Source: Meloidogyne chitwoodi
Lineage: Eukaryota; Nematoda; Chromadorea; Rhabditida; Meloidogynidae
NCBI GenBank assembly: GCA_015183035.1
Contig: JACZZP010000002.1
Coordinates: 2,294,001 to 2,358,000, forward strand
Direction of reading: 5' to 3'
Length of the DNA stretch: 64,000 nucleotides
The notes below the pieces were generated by a model that was given only the letters and a program-made list of their open reading frames with translations, did not search any database and was not told the DNA's origin. Shown one piece after another: positions 53,990-64,000 of the stretch (position 1 is the first letter of the stretch; each line of letters opens with the position of its first letter). Position numbers and translations under genes: made by a program.

Positions 53990-55239
53990 CAGTGTTTTCG
54001 TGACCGGGTTTCGGTCATGACCAAAAGTGACCTGACCTGACCTGACCGAAATTTTTGGTCAGGTCAGGTCATTTTGGTGACCGGGAAAAGGCCGGTCAGG
54101 TCAGGTCAGATTTTTTGACCAAAAATTGAAATGGTCATGACCGGTCATATGACCGAAAATCGTCAAATGTCACTGACCAAAATCCTATTTTTCCCTCTTT
54201 TCCTTTCCTTCTTTCCCTCTTATGCATGAGAGAAGAGAAGAAAGCAAGATTTATCTTTAATTAAATTGTCTTCTCACATAATGTGAGTATGGTTGAGTGG
54301 TAGTGTGTTAGTCTACGACAGGACTTTGACTTAGGTTCGATTCCTTTAATATTTAAAATTTATTTTTAAGTTGTTAATTATTGTTAACATTGTTTATCTT
54401 AATTTTTCTTTCGTTTTTAAACATTTTAGAAAAAAAAATAATCCTATATTATTGTCTACGTCGTTAAAAAAGTGAATTTTTAGCAACTAAGGTGCAATCA
54501 TTTTTATACTTTTTCGTCTGCGGCGCTAAATCAATCCAAAATTTATGAAAATTAGCCCCAACCGATAAATTTTAGCCAAACTTGTCATCAACCCGGCACA
54601 CCCTGATTTATACATTGTGTGTACTTTATTGGTACAACATTGAAATTTTAAATAAAAATAATACATACAGGGATTACCCATAAAAATTTTAAGATTCGGA
54701 TTTATCCCATAAAATCCTTCTCATATAGGTTTTAAAAATCTTAAGTCGGGATCCCGGAAATGCGAATTTTCCGTCTCTATTTTGCACCGATTGAACGCGT
54801 TTTTTCGCAGGCTTCTTTTTCTACCAATCTAACATAAGCAGCATAAAGATTAAAGTGTTGAATGACAGCAATATTTATTTAAATCATTCATTAATGGTTA
54901 AGTTTACTTTAAATGTATTTCTTTTTAATTTATTTCAACCCAATAGATAAATTTAAAACAAAAATTGAATAAAATATATGCGAAAAAAAATTTTTTTAGC
55001 CATTATATTTCAAAAATTTTTCGGTCATGTTCGGTCATTTTCGGTCATGTTCGGTCATTTTCGGTCATGTTCGGTCATTTTCGGTCATGTTCGGTCATTT
55101 TCGGTCATGACCAAAAATGACCTGACCTGACCTGACCGAAATCGCGGTCATGGTCAGGTCAGGTCATTTTTGATGACCGAAATTTCCGGTCAGGTCAGGT
55201 CATTTTTATGACCGGAAAAGGCCGGTCACGAAAACACTG
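53990..55239. mobile_element. 1250-bp non-autonomous hAT-like element with an internal tRNA-like module
   Basis: The ends CAGTGTTTTCGTGACCGG and CCGGTCACGAAAACACTG are exact complements. GAACATAA flanks both sides (53982-53989, 55240-55247). CAGTG-type ends and an 8-bp duplication fit hAT. Both subterminal regions are packed with GACCTGACC/GGTCAGGTC and TTCGGTCATT repeats (notably 55019-55110). Inside, 54288-54345 is tRNA-like (ATGGTTGAGTGGTAGTGTGTTAGT...GGTTCGATTCC), followed by TCTGCGGCGCTAAA. No transposase ORF. It is absent from unit 1. Confidence 0.87.
54288..54545 (+). repeat. tRNA-like pol III module inside the hAT-like element
   Basis: The A box TGGTTGAGTGGTAGTGTG and perfect B box GGTTCGATTCC are spaced as in a tRNA. 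The downstream body shares GTGAATTTTTxGCAACTAAGGT and GCGGCGCTAAA with 24480-24850. It may be a captured SINE head or a regular part of this element family. Confidence 0.65.
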
Positions 55240-55602
55240 GAACATAACAATCAGACAGTAATTAACAAAGATTAATTAAGTTATATAGGTACTTCAATAT
55301 TTTATTAAAAATGAAAAAAAATAACTATAAAGCCATATGATTGACTTTGTTAAAGATAATTAATGAGTTAATTTTATCGACTCAAAAGGGCCCAAAATTA
55401 AAAAAATTTCATTTACAAGTTAATGGGGTATTTGGCCTCATATTTATTATTTTTCTTTATTTTTCATAAAATAGTGAATTATATATACTAATTTAATTTT
55501 TATTAATGTCATTATCTCCTATTAATCACCCCTAATACCCAAAATTCGAATAAATTTTAAAAATTATAATTTTACTATTTTAAGGCCTAAATTAAATATT
55601 AG

Positions 55603-55753
55603 TGATGAAAATACACCTTCAAATTTAAATATATTTTTGATGGAAAATAATGTAAAAAAATATTACATAAAATTAATGTCTACATCTTCAGTAATTTATG
55701 TATTTGCAGGAAAATTTTTCAAAGATTTGTACAGAAAAATTGTGGTTTGTTAA
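55603..55753 (+). pseudogene. Exon-like block shared by both units, copy 2
   Basis: Same 50-codon block as at 43650-43800, including the acceptor-like TATTAG, with no indels. See the unit 1 copy for interpretation. Confidence 0.45.
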
Positions 55754-56478
55754 TTTTAAATTATTCAAATAAAGGTTGGAAATTAAATGTAAAAAATATT
55801 AAAATTAATTAATTTAAAATTATTTTCATTATTATCCTTATTGAGTTTTTGTTGTTCAGAGAAAAAATAGCTTTATAAAATAAGACAATATCTGCAAAAA
55901 GTGTGTGTGTGTGTGGATAAAGAAAAAATTACAAATTTTAGTAGAGTAATATTATTGGTGAATGTAAGTAGAGATATGGTATTTAAGAAATAAGGCGGAT
56001 AATAAAAAAATTAAAAAAAAGTTGAAAATAATTTTTTAATTAGAAATTTTAAAATGTATGAGTAAAAATATATTTAAAAAAGCTTAATAATTTTACAGAT
56101 TATTTAGCATCGTTTTTAAAAGAGATTTATAAACTAAAAAATAAAATAATTTCCCCTCTAACTTTGAGGTTTAATTTCAAAAGAAATTATCATTAATAAA
56201 TTATTTATAAATCAAACTTTATATTTTATCTGTACACTGATCGTTTTTCTTATAAAATGACATTTTATCCTTAAATAAATTGGGTAAAAAAATATTTAAT
56301 TTTTAATCAACTTTTTGGAAATTGACTTTTGTTTTTTGAGATTAAACTGTGTATTTTAATTACAATATCACAAATATCTTTAATCATCTATTTATTATAG
56401 AGGTATTTGACCAATTTATTAGTTATCTAGAAAAAATAATCACTAGTTGACATTTTGAAATAATAAAAATTTAAATAT

Positions 56479-56813
56479 GGACAGTTCAGAGTTGATTATT
56501 TCTGAGTTTCGTTTTTTGGTTTTAGCTTTTTAATTATTTATTTATACGGACAACCTTTTATTAATCAAAAGTTCTTAATTAACAGATTATTTTACTAATA
56601 TGACCGATTCAATCGATTATTCCATAAAAAGTAATATGCGGGCAAAAATTAAGAATGATGATTTTCGAGTTTTTTTTGAATAAATTTTTTCAATAAATGG
56701 ATCGGCTCAATTAACAAAAATAATCCACTCATCGAGCTATTTCAAAAAACAAATAAAAACTATTTGAAAATAATGAAAATTAAAAAAGTTCTGTGAGCTA
56801 CTCTGAACCGTCC
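56479..56813. mobile_element. MITE with GGACxGTTCAGAG ends, unit 2 copy
   Basis: GGACAGTTCAGAG and CTCTGAACCGTCC at the ends. It is shorter than the unit 1 copy by internal deletions. It lies about 160 bp upstream of the zinc-finger gene start, as in unit 1. Confidence 0.65.
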
Positions 56814-56971
56814 TATTCTAAATGTTATCGAAATTAAGTTTTGACGAAATGAATTTTCCAAATTGATATTTATTCTTTTCTTTAAACTTTTTAGGTTTAT
56901 ACGCTATTTTTTATCTATTTTTTTTATTTTAAAAATAATTTTTCATTCCTTTTTAGAAAACAAGTTCAAGT

Positions 56972-59663
56972 ATGAGTTTTTGTTGTGGTTGTTGGGAATT
57001 AGCGATTGTTGGAAATGATTACAAATTTATTGGACCTGGTTTTATGTGTACAAAATGCACTCAAGCTAATGCTCCTGTTAGAACAATACCCCCTCTTTTG
57101 CAATGTTGTCTATGCGCTGAAACTGTTGGAGAATTCAAATTAATTGAAAATAATGGATTTGTTTGCTTGGCAATCCTTAACAATTGGGGCTCCACCTCAA
57201 ATATTCGCAGTGGCATAGTAAAAATGTGTTTTTAGGGGTTATCGAGGTCGCTGATTACGAATTTGATCTTATCACAAATCCTTATCATTTTATCACTAAT
57301 TTTAAAAATCAAAGATTTTATCATGGATACTTTCCAAATTACTCTGCTTATTAATAAAAAAGAATCTGCCATTAAATTTTTACAACAACGTAACATTTTA
57401 CATTGTACCCCCACTATGCCCAGCATGTAATCAGCAAATGAGCGAAAATCTTGATAAAATCTTTGATTTTTAAAATTAGTGATAAAATGATAAGGATTTG
57501 TGATAAGATCAAATTCGTAATCAGCGACCTCGATAACCCCTAAAAACACATTTTTACTATGCCACTGCGAATATTTGAGGTGGAGCCCCAATTGTTAAGG
57601 ATTGCCGTTTGCTTCAAGTGTAAGGACAATTTTACATTTCCGCAGGAAATTAAAGGTTATATTTTTGTTTAAAATTACTTTTTTCGGTACAACTTTTATC
57701 TCAAATTTGAGATTGAGCTGGTTTTTAACCAAGAACTGGGTTTTTCTTCGAACAAGAGCCAGTCATTTTTTAGCATTTTGGGTATTCTTTGGGCCTGGGT
57801 TTTCTTTGAGACGGCTTGGAATCTGGCTTTTTGTTAATAAATTAAACCTTGAGTGCAGGCTTATAATTTTTAAAATAGATCTAAATTCTAGAGCCGTTGA
57901 TTTAATTTTTGTAAAATTTGTTTCCTTAAATTTCCACTTACCCAGTTTTGTTTTTTCTGAATTATTAATTAATTTTAAAAATTTATTTCTTTCGATAATT
58001 AAATATAAATTTTTTATTTATATTTAGTGCCTGCTTGGACACAAAAGACGCATAAACTCTCCACTTTGGCTTATCCAGAAGACGGCGTTTGCATTATTTG
58101 TAAGACTTTTGTTGGACACACATATTGGAATCGACATGTCAAGAGATATCACTCTGGAAATGACGTTAATATTTTATAAAAAACTCAAATTTTTAATTAT
58201 TTATCGGGGGCCTCAATTTTTTAATAATGGATTTTTTTAGTTTTATGTTGTAATTGAAAATAAATTTGCTCCCTTAAAATATTTTTTAGTTTCGAGTTTA
58301 ATTAAATGTATTACTAGACTTGTAAATCGATAATTCTATTTCTAACACATCTTTTGTTTTTCAGCGTATTTTTTCAAAATCTCTTGATGTTTGCAATTTG
58401 AAGGCATTAACTGGAGAATCTACTACTAAAGCAAAAGTAATTAATTTTAATAATTTTTATTTATTATTGAAAATTTTTTTACTTTTTTTTTTTATAAAAA
58501 ACTTTTCTATAAATTTTTATTATTTTCAGAATGCGCCAAGTTCTTCTACAACAGGTTAATCTTTTTTACTCTAATTGAAAAAATAAAATTTATTTTAATA
58601 AGCAATGCTATTAATTTTAATAAAATTTCAGTTCCACTTAATGCTGAGGTTATATTATTGGAAGATCCAACTTTGGATAAAGATGTAAAAAAATTTTTTT
58701 TATAATATTTAAAAATAAACTAAATTTTTTAATTAATTTACAGATGGTTTCTGGTCAGTACAAAGTATTACAACAAACACAAAATCTTTCTGTAAGTTAT
58801 TTTTCTAGCATTAAATTTTTGAATAATTTATTTAATTATTAAAAAAAAAAATTTTTTAATTTTATAATTGTAAATATATTTACAAATAAAGATAAATTAT
58901 TTTAATAAAATTAAATTTTTATTCTTCTGCCAAAATTAATTTTATGCTTTTAATTTTCAGGGAGGACTCATTTCACAATCTGCGAATGCTCCTTTTTATA
59001 TGGAACAGTATTTAACACAAAATATGCTTCAGGATGGAACAGTTTTTATTGGAGATGAAAATCAAAAGGAAGGAGGAGCAATTACTAATAAACTGAGAGA
59101 TGGAGAAGCGGTAAAAAATTAATTTAATTTTTTGGAACTTAATTTCAAAAAAATAAATAAAATTTATTTTTTAATATTTTTAGACGGCAAGTTTTCTTAG
59201 TCAAGCAAATCCTCAAATTGCTGGTATGTTTGGTAGTCAATTTGGAACAGGTAATGAAATGTGTGAAGAAACAATATTGACATTTGGAAAAGATGTAAAA
59301 AAAATTTTTTATTAATTTTTTTGATACCTAAACAAAATTTTGAAAAATTTACAGGTACTTTCTTCAGAGCAGACTACTGCAGTACAACAGAATTTAAATC
59401 CTGTTCATCCTGAAAATATACAATCAACCTCTACAGCTACTGTTATAATTATTTCTTAATAATTTTATAAAATTTAAAACGATTAATTTTTTAAAAAATT
59501 ATTCTGCTGCAAAAATTAATTTTATGCTTTTAATTTTCAGAGATTCTTTGAACCTACCAACACTGATTTTTGTTTACAACAATATATACAACGTTTGTTT
59601 GATGGTGCTAGTGGAAGTGTTAATCAACAGAGAGGAGGAAATCCAGATAATGTTTTTAAGTAA
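56972..59663 (+). pseudogene. Paralogous zinc-finger gene without HAD domain, first exon split by a transposon
   Basis: Exons: 56972-57168 plus 57615-57655 (one exon interrupted by an insertion), 58028-58164, 58365-58436, 58530-58554, 58632-58684, 58744-58791, 58961-59110, 59184-59294, 59355-59441 and 59541-59663. Without the insertion the phase is perfect (347 residues). It has two zinc-ribbon-like modules (CCGC/CTKC and CCLC/C-x2-C, the second hit by the insertion), then a finger CIICKTFVGHTYWNRHVKRYH. Downstream are two copies of a QYL...DG...GG motif (YMEQYLTQNMLQDG; LQQYIQRLFDGASG) related to the single one in the unit 1 gene. No HAD sequence follows; UGT sequence comes next. If 59442 is not used as donor, the protein ends at 59457. 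Confidence 0.7.
57169..57606. mobile_element. 438-bp fold-back element in a coding exon, target duplication GTTTGCTT
   Basis: The ends GGCAATCCTTAACAATTGGGGC and GCCCCAATTGTTAAGGATTGCC pair perfectly. Pairing continues for about 155 bp per arm (57169-57324 with 57451-57606), with few or no mismatches. GTTTGCTT is duplicated at 57161-57168 and 57607-57614. The near-identity of the arms implies a recent insertion. The 8-bp duplication fits hAT, P or Merlin; the GG end favours Merlin, which is tentative. Both strands show ORFs across it, which are artefacts. Confidence 0.9.
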
Positions 59664-59835
59664 AGTGACATTTTTTCTTATTTTTTAAAACCTTGTAAAA
59701 TGAGGTTGGACTAATTTAATTTTTATTATTTTTATAATTACTCATGTCCATTGCTTTATTATTTGTTGAGATTATTTATATTACAATTTATTTGTTATGT
59801 TTTTATACAATTTTTTAAGTAAATTGACTTCCTTA

Positions 59836-60145
59836 CTGTTTTCCGGAAAGTTTTTTAAATAAATTATGTTTTTCCGGAATGTTTTTTAAATAAATATTGT
59901 TTTTCCGGAAAGTTTAAATTATGTTTTTCTGGAAAGTTTTATTAAATAAATTATGTTTTTCCGGAAAGTTTTTTAAATAAATTATGTTTTTCCGGAATGT
60001 TTTTTAAATAAATATTGTTTTTACGGAAAGTTTAAATTATGTTTTTCCGGAAAGTTTTATTAAATAAATAATGTTTTTCGGAATGTTTTTTAAATTATGT
60101 TTTTCCGTAGTTATTTTAATTCTGATTTTCCGGAAAGTTAACAAA
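59836..60145. repeat. Minisatellite, ~31-bp unit (GTTTTTCCGGAAAGTTTTTTAAATAAATTAT)
   Basis: About nine units with length variants, some losing the AAATAA part. Each holds the palindrome TTTCCGGAAA. In unit 1 the corresponding place (52485-52530) has only two loose CCGGAAAA words, and scattered ones occur at 49210-49320 and 49755-49820. So the word pre-existed and was amplified in unit 2, between the zinc-finger gene and the UGT. Confidence 0.85.
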
Positions 60146-60454
60146 CTTGTTCGTTTTTATACTTTTTTATATTATGTATTTATAAATTAAAATTGGATAA
60201 AAATTAAATAATATCTGCTAAAAATTTATAAAATCGATAAATACAACTTTTTTTCAATCTTATATCCTTTATTCGTAAATTTGTTATTTTTAATATAACT
60301 TGATAAAAATTAAAGCACAGACCTTTACGATATATTGAAATATTTTTTAATATAACAGATAAAGAAGCTCTAATCCTTTTAGTAAATCAAAAATTAAGTT
60401 TATAATTTTATCAATTTAAGAATATTAAAAATTATTTTTTAATATGATAATTAA

Positions 60455-62926
60455 TCAATTAAATTTCTTTAATTCTTCTCTTATTCTTCTATTTTTTCGA
60501 AATACTGGTAAATATTGAATTGTTGATTTAATTGTTAATAAAATCAAAATTGTAAATTTCCAAATAATCCAAAACAAAAATATCAAAATTATAGATGAAG
60601 ATAGTATAACATCAACTGAATAATATACGAACCAACTCATTTCCATTTCTCCAGGTAAATTAAGTTCTGATAAATTTTCAAATTCTGCTGCAAATTCTAC
60701 CCATTTTACGAGCCTTTCTTTTGGTTTAAATGGAGTTAATTGTAATTTCTTAGATACTATTTGAGCATTATTCCGAAATGAGGGTTCTTTGAGAATCTGG
60801 AATTTTAATTAATTTTTTAAATAAATTATTTTTTGGAACAAAACTAAATTTATAGTATAAAATAAAAAAATAAATTTTTTACTCTTTCTATAGCCTCAAA
60901 AAGAATATTCTCTGCCATAGGTCCATTCAATTCGTTAACATCAATTTGTAACCCAATACCATGACTTTGAGCGACATCAGCATTGTAAAATTGATCCCCA
61001 AAAAGCGGAAGCCCAACAACTGGAATACCAGCACGTACAGATTCAGTAAGACTGTTTTGTCCACAGTGTGTAATAAATGCTTTTAAGTTTGGATGAGCTA
61101 GAGAAAAATAGGAAAATTACAATTCGTAAATAAACTTTTTGCAATTAAAGAAATATATTTGTCTGAAGATAGATAAATTATTTTTAAAATTGTAATTCTT
61201 GGAAAATATAAATTACAACCACAAATACGAAAAAATAAACTTGAATTACAATACAGAAAATAAACTTGAATTATAATTTAAAAAATAAACTTTAATTACA
61301 AATAAGAAACAAGTTTTAACAAAAAATTTACATTACAAACTTAAAAAAGATATCATAAGAGTCTCACCAAGAATTGCAGGTTGACGTACCCAATCAAATG
61401 TGTGAATGTTTGGTATAGAATTAAGTAATTCTGACATATTTTTTATTGACTCATTATCCAATTTCCAAATGAACTGAATATTTGGAAAACGCTTGAAAGC
61501 TCCAATAATTGCACTTTTTATATTTTTATTAAGTTTAGTAGTATCAGCAATAGAACCAAACGAGAAAAGAACTGCGCCTGCCGTTGCCTTGTCTAGTATA
61601 TTTTTAAATTTCTAAAAAAAAATTAATTGCGTATTTTATTATTGTGTACATACTGGTTCAAGTTTCCTACTGTCCGCATTATCCAAATCATCAACCAATC
61701 CTCCAATATAAACAATTTTGTTTGAAGTTGGTCTAGCTAACTCAAAAAATGGATTTGAGTTGAAAAAAACAAGTGAAACATTTTTTAAAAGTTTTTTCAA
61801 ATTTGGAAAGTCTTGACCAAATTCTTCACGGATAACAGGATCCTGTGATTTAATTATTTTTTTAATTATTAAAAAATATATTTACTTCGAGTCTTAAAAC
61901 ATAATCATCATTCATACACATCCAATCATATAATTCATTATAAAAATTAATAAATCTATAGATGAAAGAAGATTCTAATCCTAATCTTGATGCGAAAGTA
62001 TCTAAATTTATTAAATACTATTTTTAATTTAAAAAATTAACTTGGTACAAAACTGGCAAAAACTGGAATATTAAATTTTCTAGCAACTAATTGCATAAAT
62101 GGAACAGCAAAAGCTGCTAGTTTTGTTTTTACTCCAATTTTATGAAAAATTGCAGCAGCGCAAAAATCATACATTTCTGCTATTCCAACATCAAAATGTT
62201 CTTCTTCTAATATTTGAAAAAGTTTGCGATGTTTAATTATGTCTGTTAAAATAATACTGACTTAAAAATTACAAACTTGAAAAGTTAAAAATAAAAACAC
62301 ATAATCCAACTTTTTTAAAAATAAAATACAAAATTTTACCTTTGCAAGCTGTAGCAATTATTGGACCAAAATGTGTCATTGGATGATCAAAAAATGTAAA
62401 AATAGGTCTTTTGCTAGTAAATGTATCTTTTACTATTGGATCATTCTTAATATCTAATTGTTCAATATTTTCAGGCTTTGCTTTGATAATATAAATTTTT
62501 TCTACTTTCTTTGTTTCATTTTTAATATTTAGTTGTTGATCCATAATAAATTTAAGGAAATGCTGAAAAAAAATATAGTGTTTTTATATTTGAATTACAA
62601 ATTAAATAAACTTGAATTACAAATACAGAAAATAAACTTGAATTACAAATACAGATTACTATGTTGCAAAACTTTTATTCACTTGTCTTTTATTTTGTTT
62701 TCCAACTTATTTACAATCTTAAACTAACCACTTCATGACCAGCCTCTACTAAAGTATCTGCAATTCTTCCTAAAAATTGTGCATGACTCCAACTTAGTGA
62801 AGGAGAATAAACAAGTATTTTGAGAGGATGTTTTTGTTGATTTTTGTTTTCATTCTTAAAATTATTTTCAAATGTAGTTGAAATATTAATTAAATAAATA
62901 ATAATTAAAGCGAAACAAATAATCAT
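60455..62926 (-). CDS. UDP-glucuronosyltransferase/UDP-glycosyltransferase (UGT family)
   Basis: Exons in transcript order: 62729..62926, 62340..62562, 62042..62242, 61886..62001, 61654..61842, 61368..61611, 60883..61097 and 60455..60796, all in phase, giving 575 residues. A signal peptide is followed by LKILVYSPSLSWSHAQFLGRI with the position of the family's catalytic His. Exon 3 has FDVGIAEMYDFCA. The UGT signature spans exons 6-7: FDWVRQPAIL, then FITHCGQNSLTESVRAGIPVVGLPLFGDQFYNA. The C-terminal membrane helix (SSSIILIFLFWIIWKFTILI) is followed by a basic tail. UGTs conjugate UDP-sugars to lipophilic compounds in the ER lumen for detoxification. The coding path is open. A sister copy is reduced to a remnant at 52625-53057. 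Confidence 0.9.
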
Positions 62927-63788
62927 TTTTTGGTTTATATGTACTGATAATTATAGGAATAGATGTGTTTTACATTTACGTTCACATTATTATATATTTA
63001 TTGACTTTGCCAATAAGATAAGAAATTTGTCAATTGAATTAATAGATTATATTTAAATTTAAGATTTTATCAAATTTTATTAAATTAAATTTTTAATCCT
63101 TTTCACAATTTGATCATTTAAAAATATGTTAAGCTTTTTGTCAGTTTATTTTTTAAAAGTCTAGTCAAATTAAATGATATTTATTTATTTAATTAATCTT
63201 ATAAAGCTATTCTTTTATTTATTTTATTTTTTGTTTAATCTAAAAATAAAATAAATAATTTTTATTTCGTTTATTTCAAACCCCAAAGGTGTAAATAATA
63301 TTAAATATTATTAAAAAAATATTTTTTGTTTCAACATATCAAGGGAATAAAGTTGTTAAAGTTTAATTACATATTTATTTGCTCTATGTATTTATTTAAT
63401 TATTCCAAGAATTTTAATGTTTACTTCAACTTTTGAGATTTTTACTTATTAAAATTAAAATAATATATATTAATTTATAATTAATATATCATTAAAAAAA
63501 ATTTTTTTTATTTAAAGCCAGGTGAAAAAAATAAAAAAGGGCAAATAAAATTATTTATTATTTTTAAAACATTTTTTAATTTAAATTTAATATTTATTTG
63601 TTTTAAATATTTGTGGGACAACTAAAAATTTTTGTTAAATAGAAAAGAACCTCATTATACTTCTTAGCAATTCTATAGCTTTATTAGCAATTTTATAGCT
63701 TTTTTTTTTAATTTTTAAAATTACTTATAATTTCTACTATATTTTTAATAAAAATTTTAATAATTTTTTTTAAATATTTAATTAAAAA
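62927..63788. other. AT-rich spacer, no gene seen
   Basis: Lies between divergently oriented UGT (minus) and SRT-like (plus) genes. Only AT-rich sequence with short palindromes was seen; TTAGCAATT(C/T)TATAGCTTT is repeated at 63665-63705. Confidence 0.4.
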
Positions 63789-63929
63789 ATGAATGTTTAT
63801 TTCTTTCATCCAAATGAATATGAACGTCTTTACAATTGTAGTATTTACAATATTGACCAAATCCCACTGGAAAAACGACAACATAAATTTCTCAGCATTT
63901 TTGTCATAATTTTGTCAGCAATTTATGAA
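63789..63929 (+). CDS. First exon of a probable serpentine receptor, class T (SRT)
   Basis: 47 codons from the ATG to GAA|GTTAGG. The sequence FFHPNEYERLYNCSIYN, then IPLEKRQHKFLSIFVIIL and SAIYE, fits the N-terminus of nematode SRT-type seven-pass receptors: a short outer segment with YNCS, then the first membrane helix. These receptors are presumed chemosensory G-protein-coupled receptors. The remaining exons would lie beyond the window. Confidence 0.6.
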
Positions 63930-64000
63930 GTTAGGGAAAATTAAAATTTGGGGAGATATTTTGTTTTATTGGATTATTAAATATTTATTTATTTCGATTT

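Noticed and set aside
57232..57591. 119-residue ORF on the minus strand
   Set aside because: It lies almost wholly within the fold-back element and mirrors the other arm; an artefact of the inverted repeat.
57602..58027. 141-residue ORF
   Set aside because: Covers the end of exon 1, intron 1 and the acceptor of the zinc-finger paralogue; no independent evidence.

Overview
The window reads as nuclear DNA of a nematode, most likely an AT-rich plant-parasitic tylenchid such as a root-knot nematode; the genus is inference. The reasons are very AT-rich spacers, many 38-60 nt introns with GT..TTTCAG/TTTTAG borders, a nematode-type MLT-10-like gene, a serpentine-receptor start exon of SRT type, and several families of small inverted-repeat elements. 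No bacterial operon, rRNA or CRISPR signal was seen.

Layout. (1) 1-7.9 kb: the virion half of an integrated Maverick/Polinton, all on the minus strand: major capsid protein (broken by a frameshift and cut by the window edge), a small pVI/pX-like virion protein, penton-like minor capsid protein with a long disordered insert, chromodomain integrase with one in-frame stop, a basic disordered protein, a second small core-type protein, the packaging ATPase, and a spliced Cys-motif gene. DNA polymerase B and protease genes are not in view. (2) 9.4-15.2 kb: a Helitron with an N-terminal Ulp1/C48-type protease domain and AT-hooks, then HUH Rep and Pif1-type helicase, broken by one stop and one frameshift. 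(3) 15.4-18.48 kb: GC-richer repeat debris that ends abruptly inside the 5' part of a CLK/LAMMER kinase gene (minus strand). (4) 21-28.5 kb: an unknown secreted-protein gene, a secretory phospholipase A2 fragment next to a tRNA-like repeat, and an unknown Asn/Lys-rich gene. (5) 29.8-33.5 kb: a 14-exon MLT-10-like gene. (6) 34-41.3 kb, minus strand except where noted: a tiny secreted peptide, a SURF4 cargo receptor, a Tyr-rich mini-ORF (plus), and a CDF metal transporter. (7) 41.6-62.9 kb: a tandem segmental duplication. Each unit holds an F-box-like fragment, a zinc-finger gene and a UDP-glucuronosyltransferase (UGT). In unit 1 the zinc-finger gene is fused to a HAD (EPHX2/ACAD10-type) domain lacking its catalytic residues, and the UGT is reduced to a remnant. 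In unit 2 the zinc-finger gene lacks the HAD domain and has a transposon in its first exon, while the UGT is intact. (8) 63.79 kb to the end: the first exon of a probable SRT chemoreceptor.

The two duplication units act as a natural empty-site experiment. At least six inverted-repeat or hAT-like elements sit in only one unit, several with exact 8-bp target duplications, so many element boundaries can be placed from sequence alone. Exon models were built by hand from splice signals and unbroken reading-frame phase. Functions named from family resemblance are recognition by eye and have not been tested by a search.
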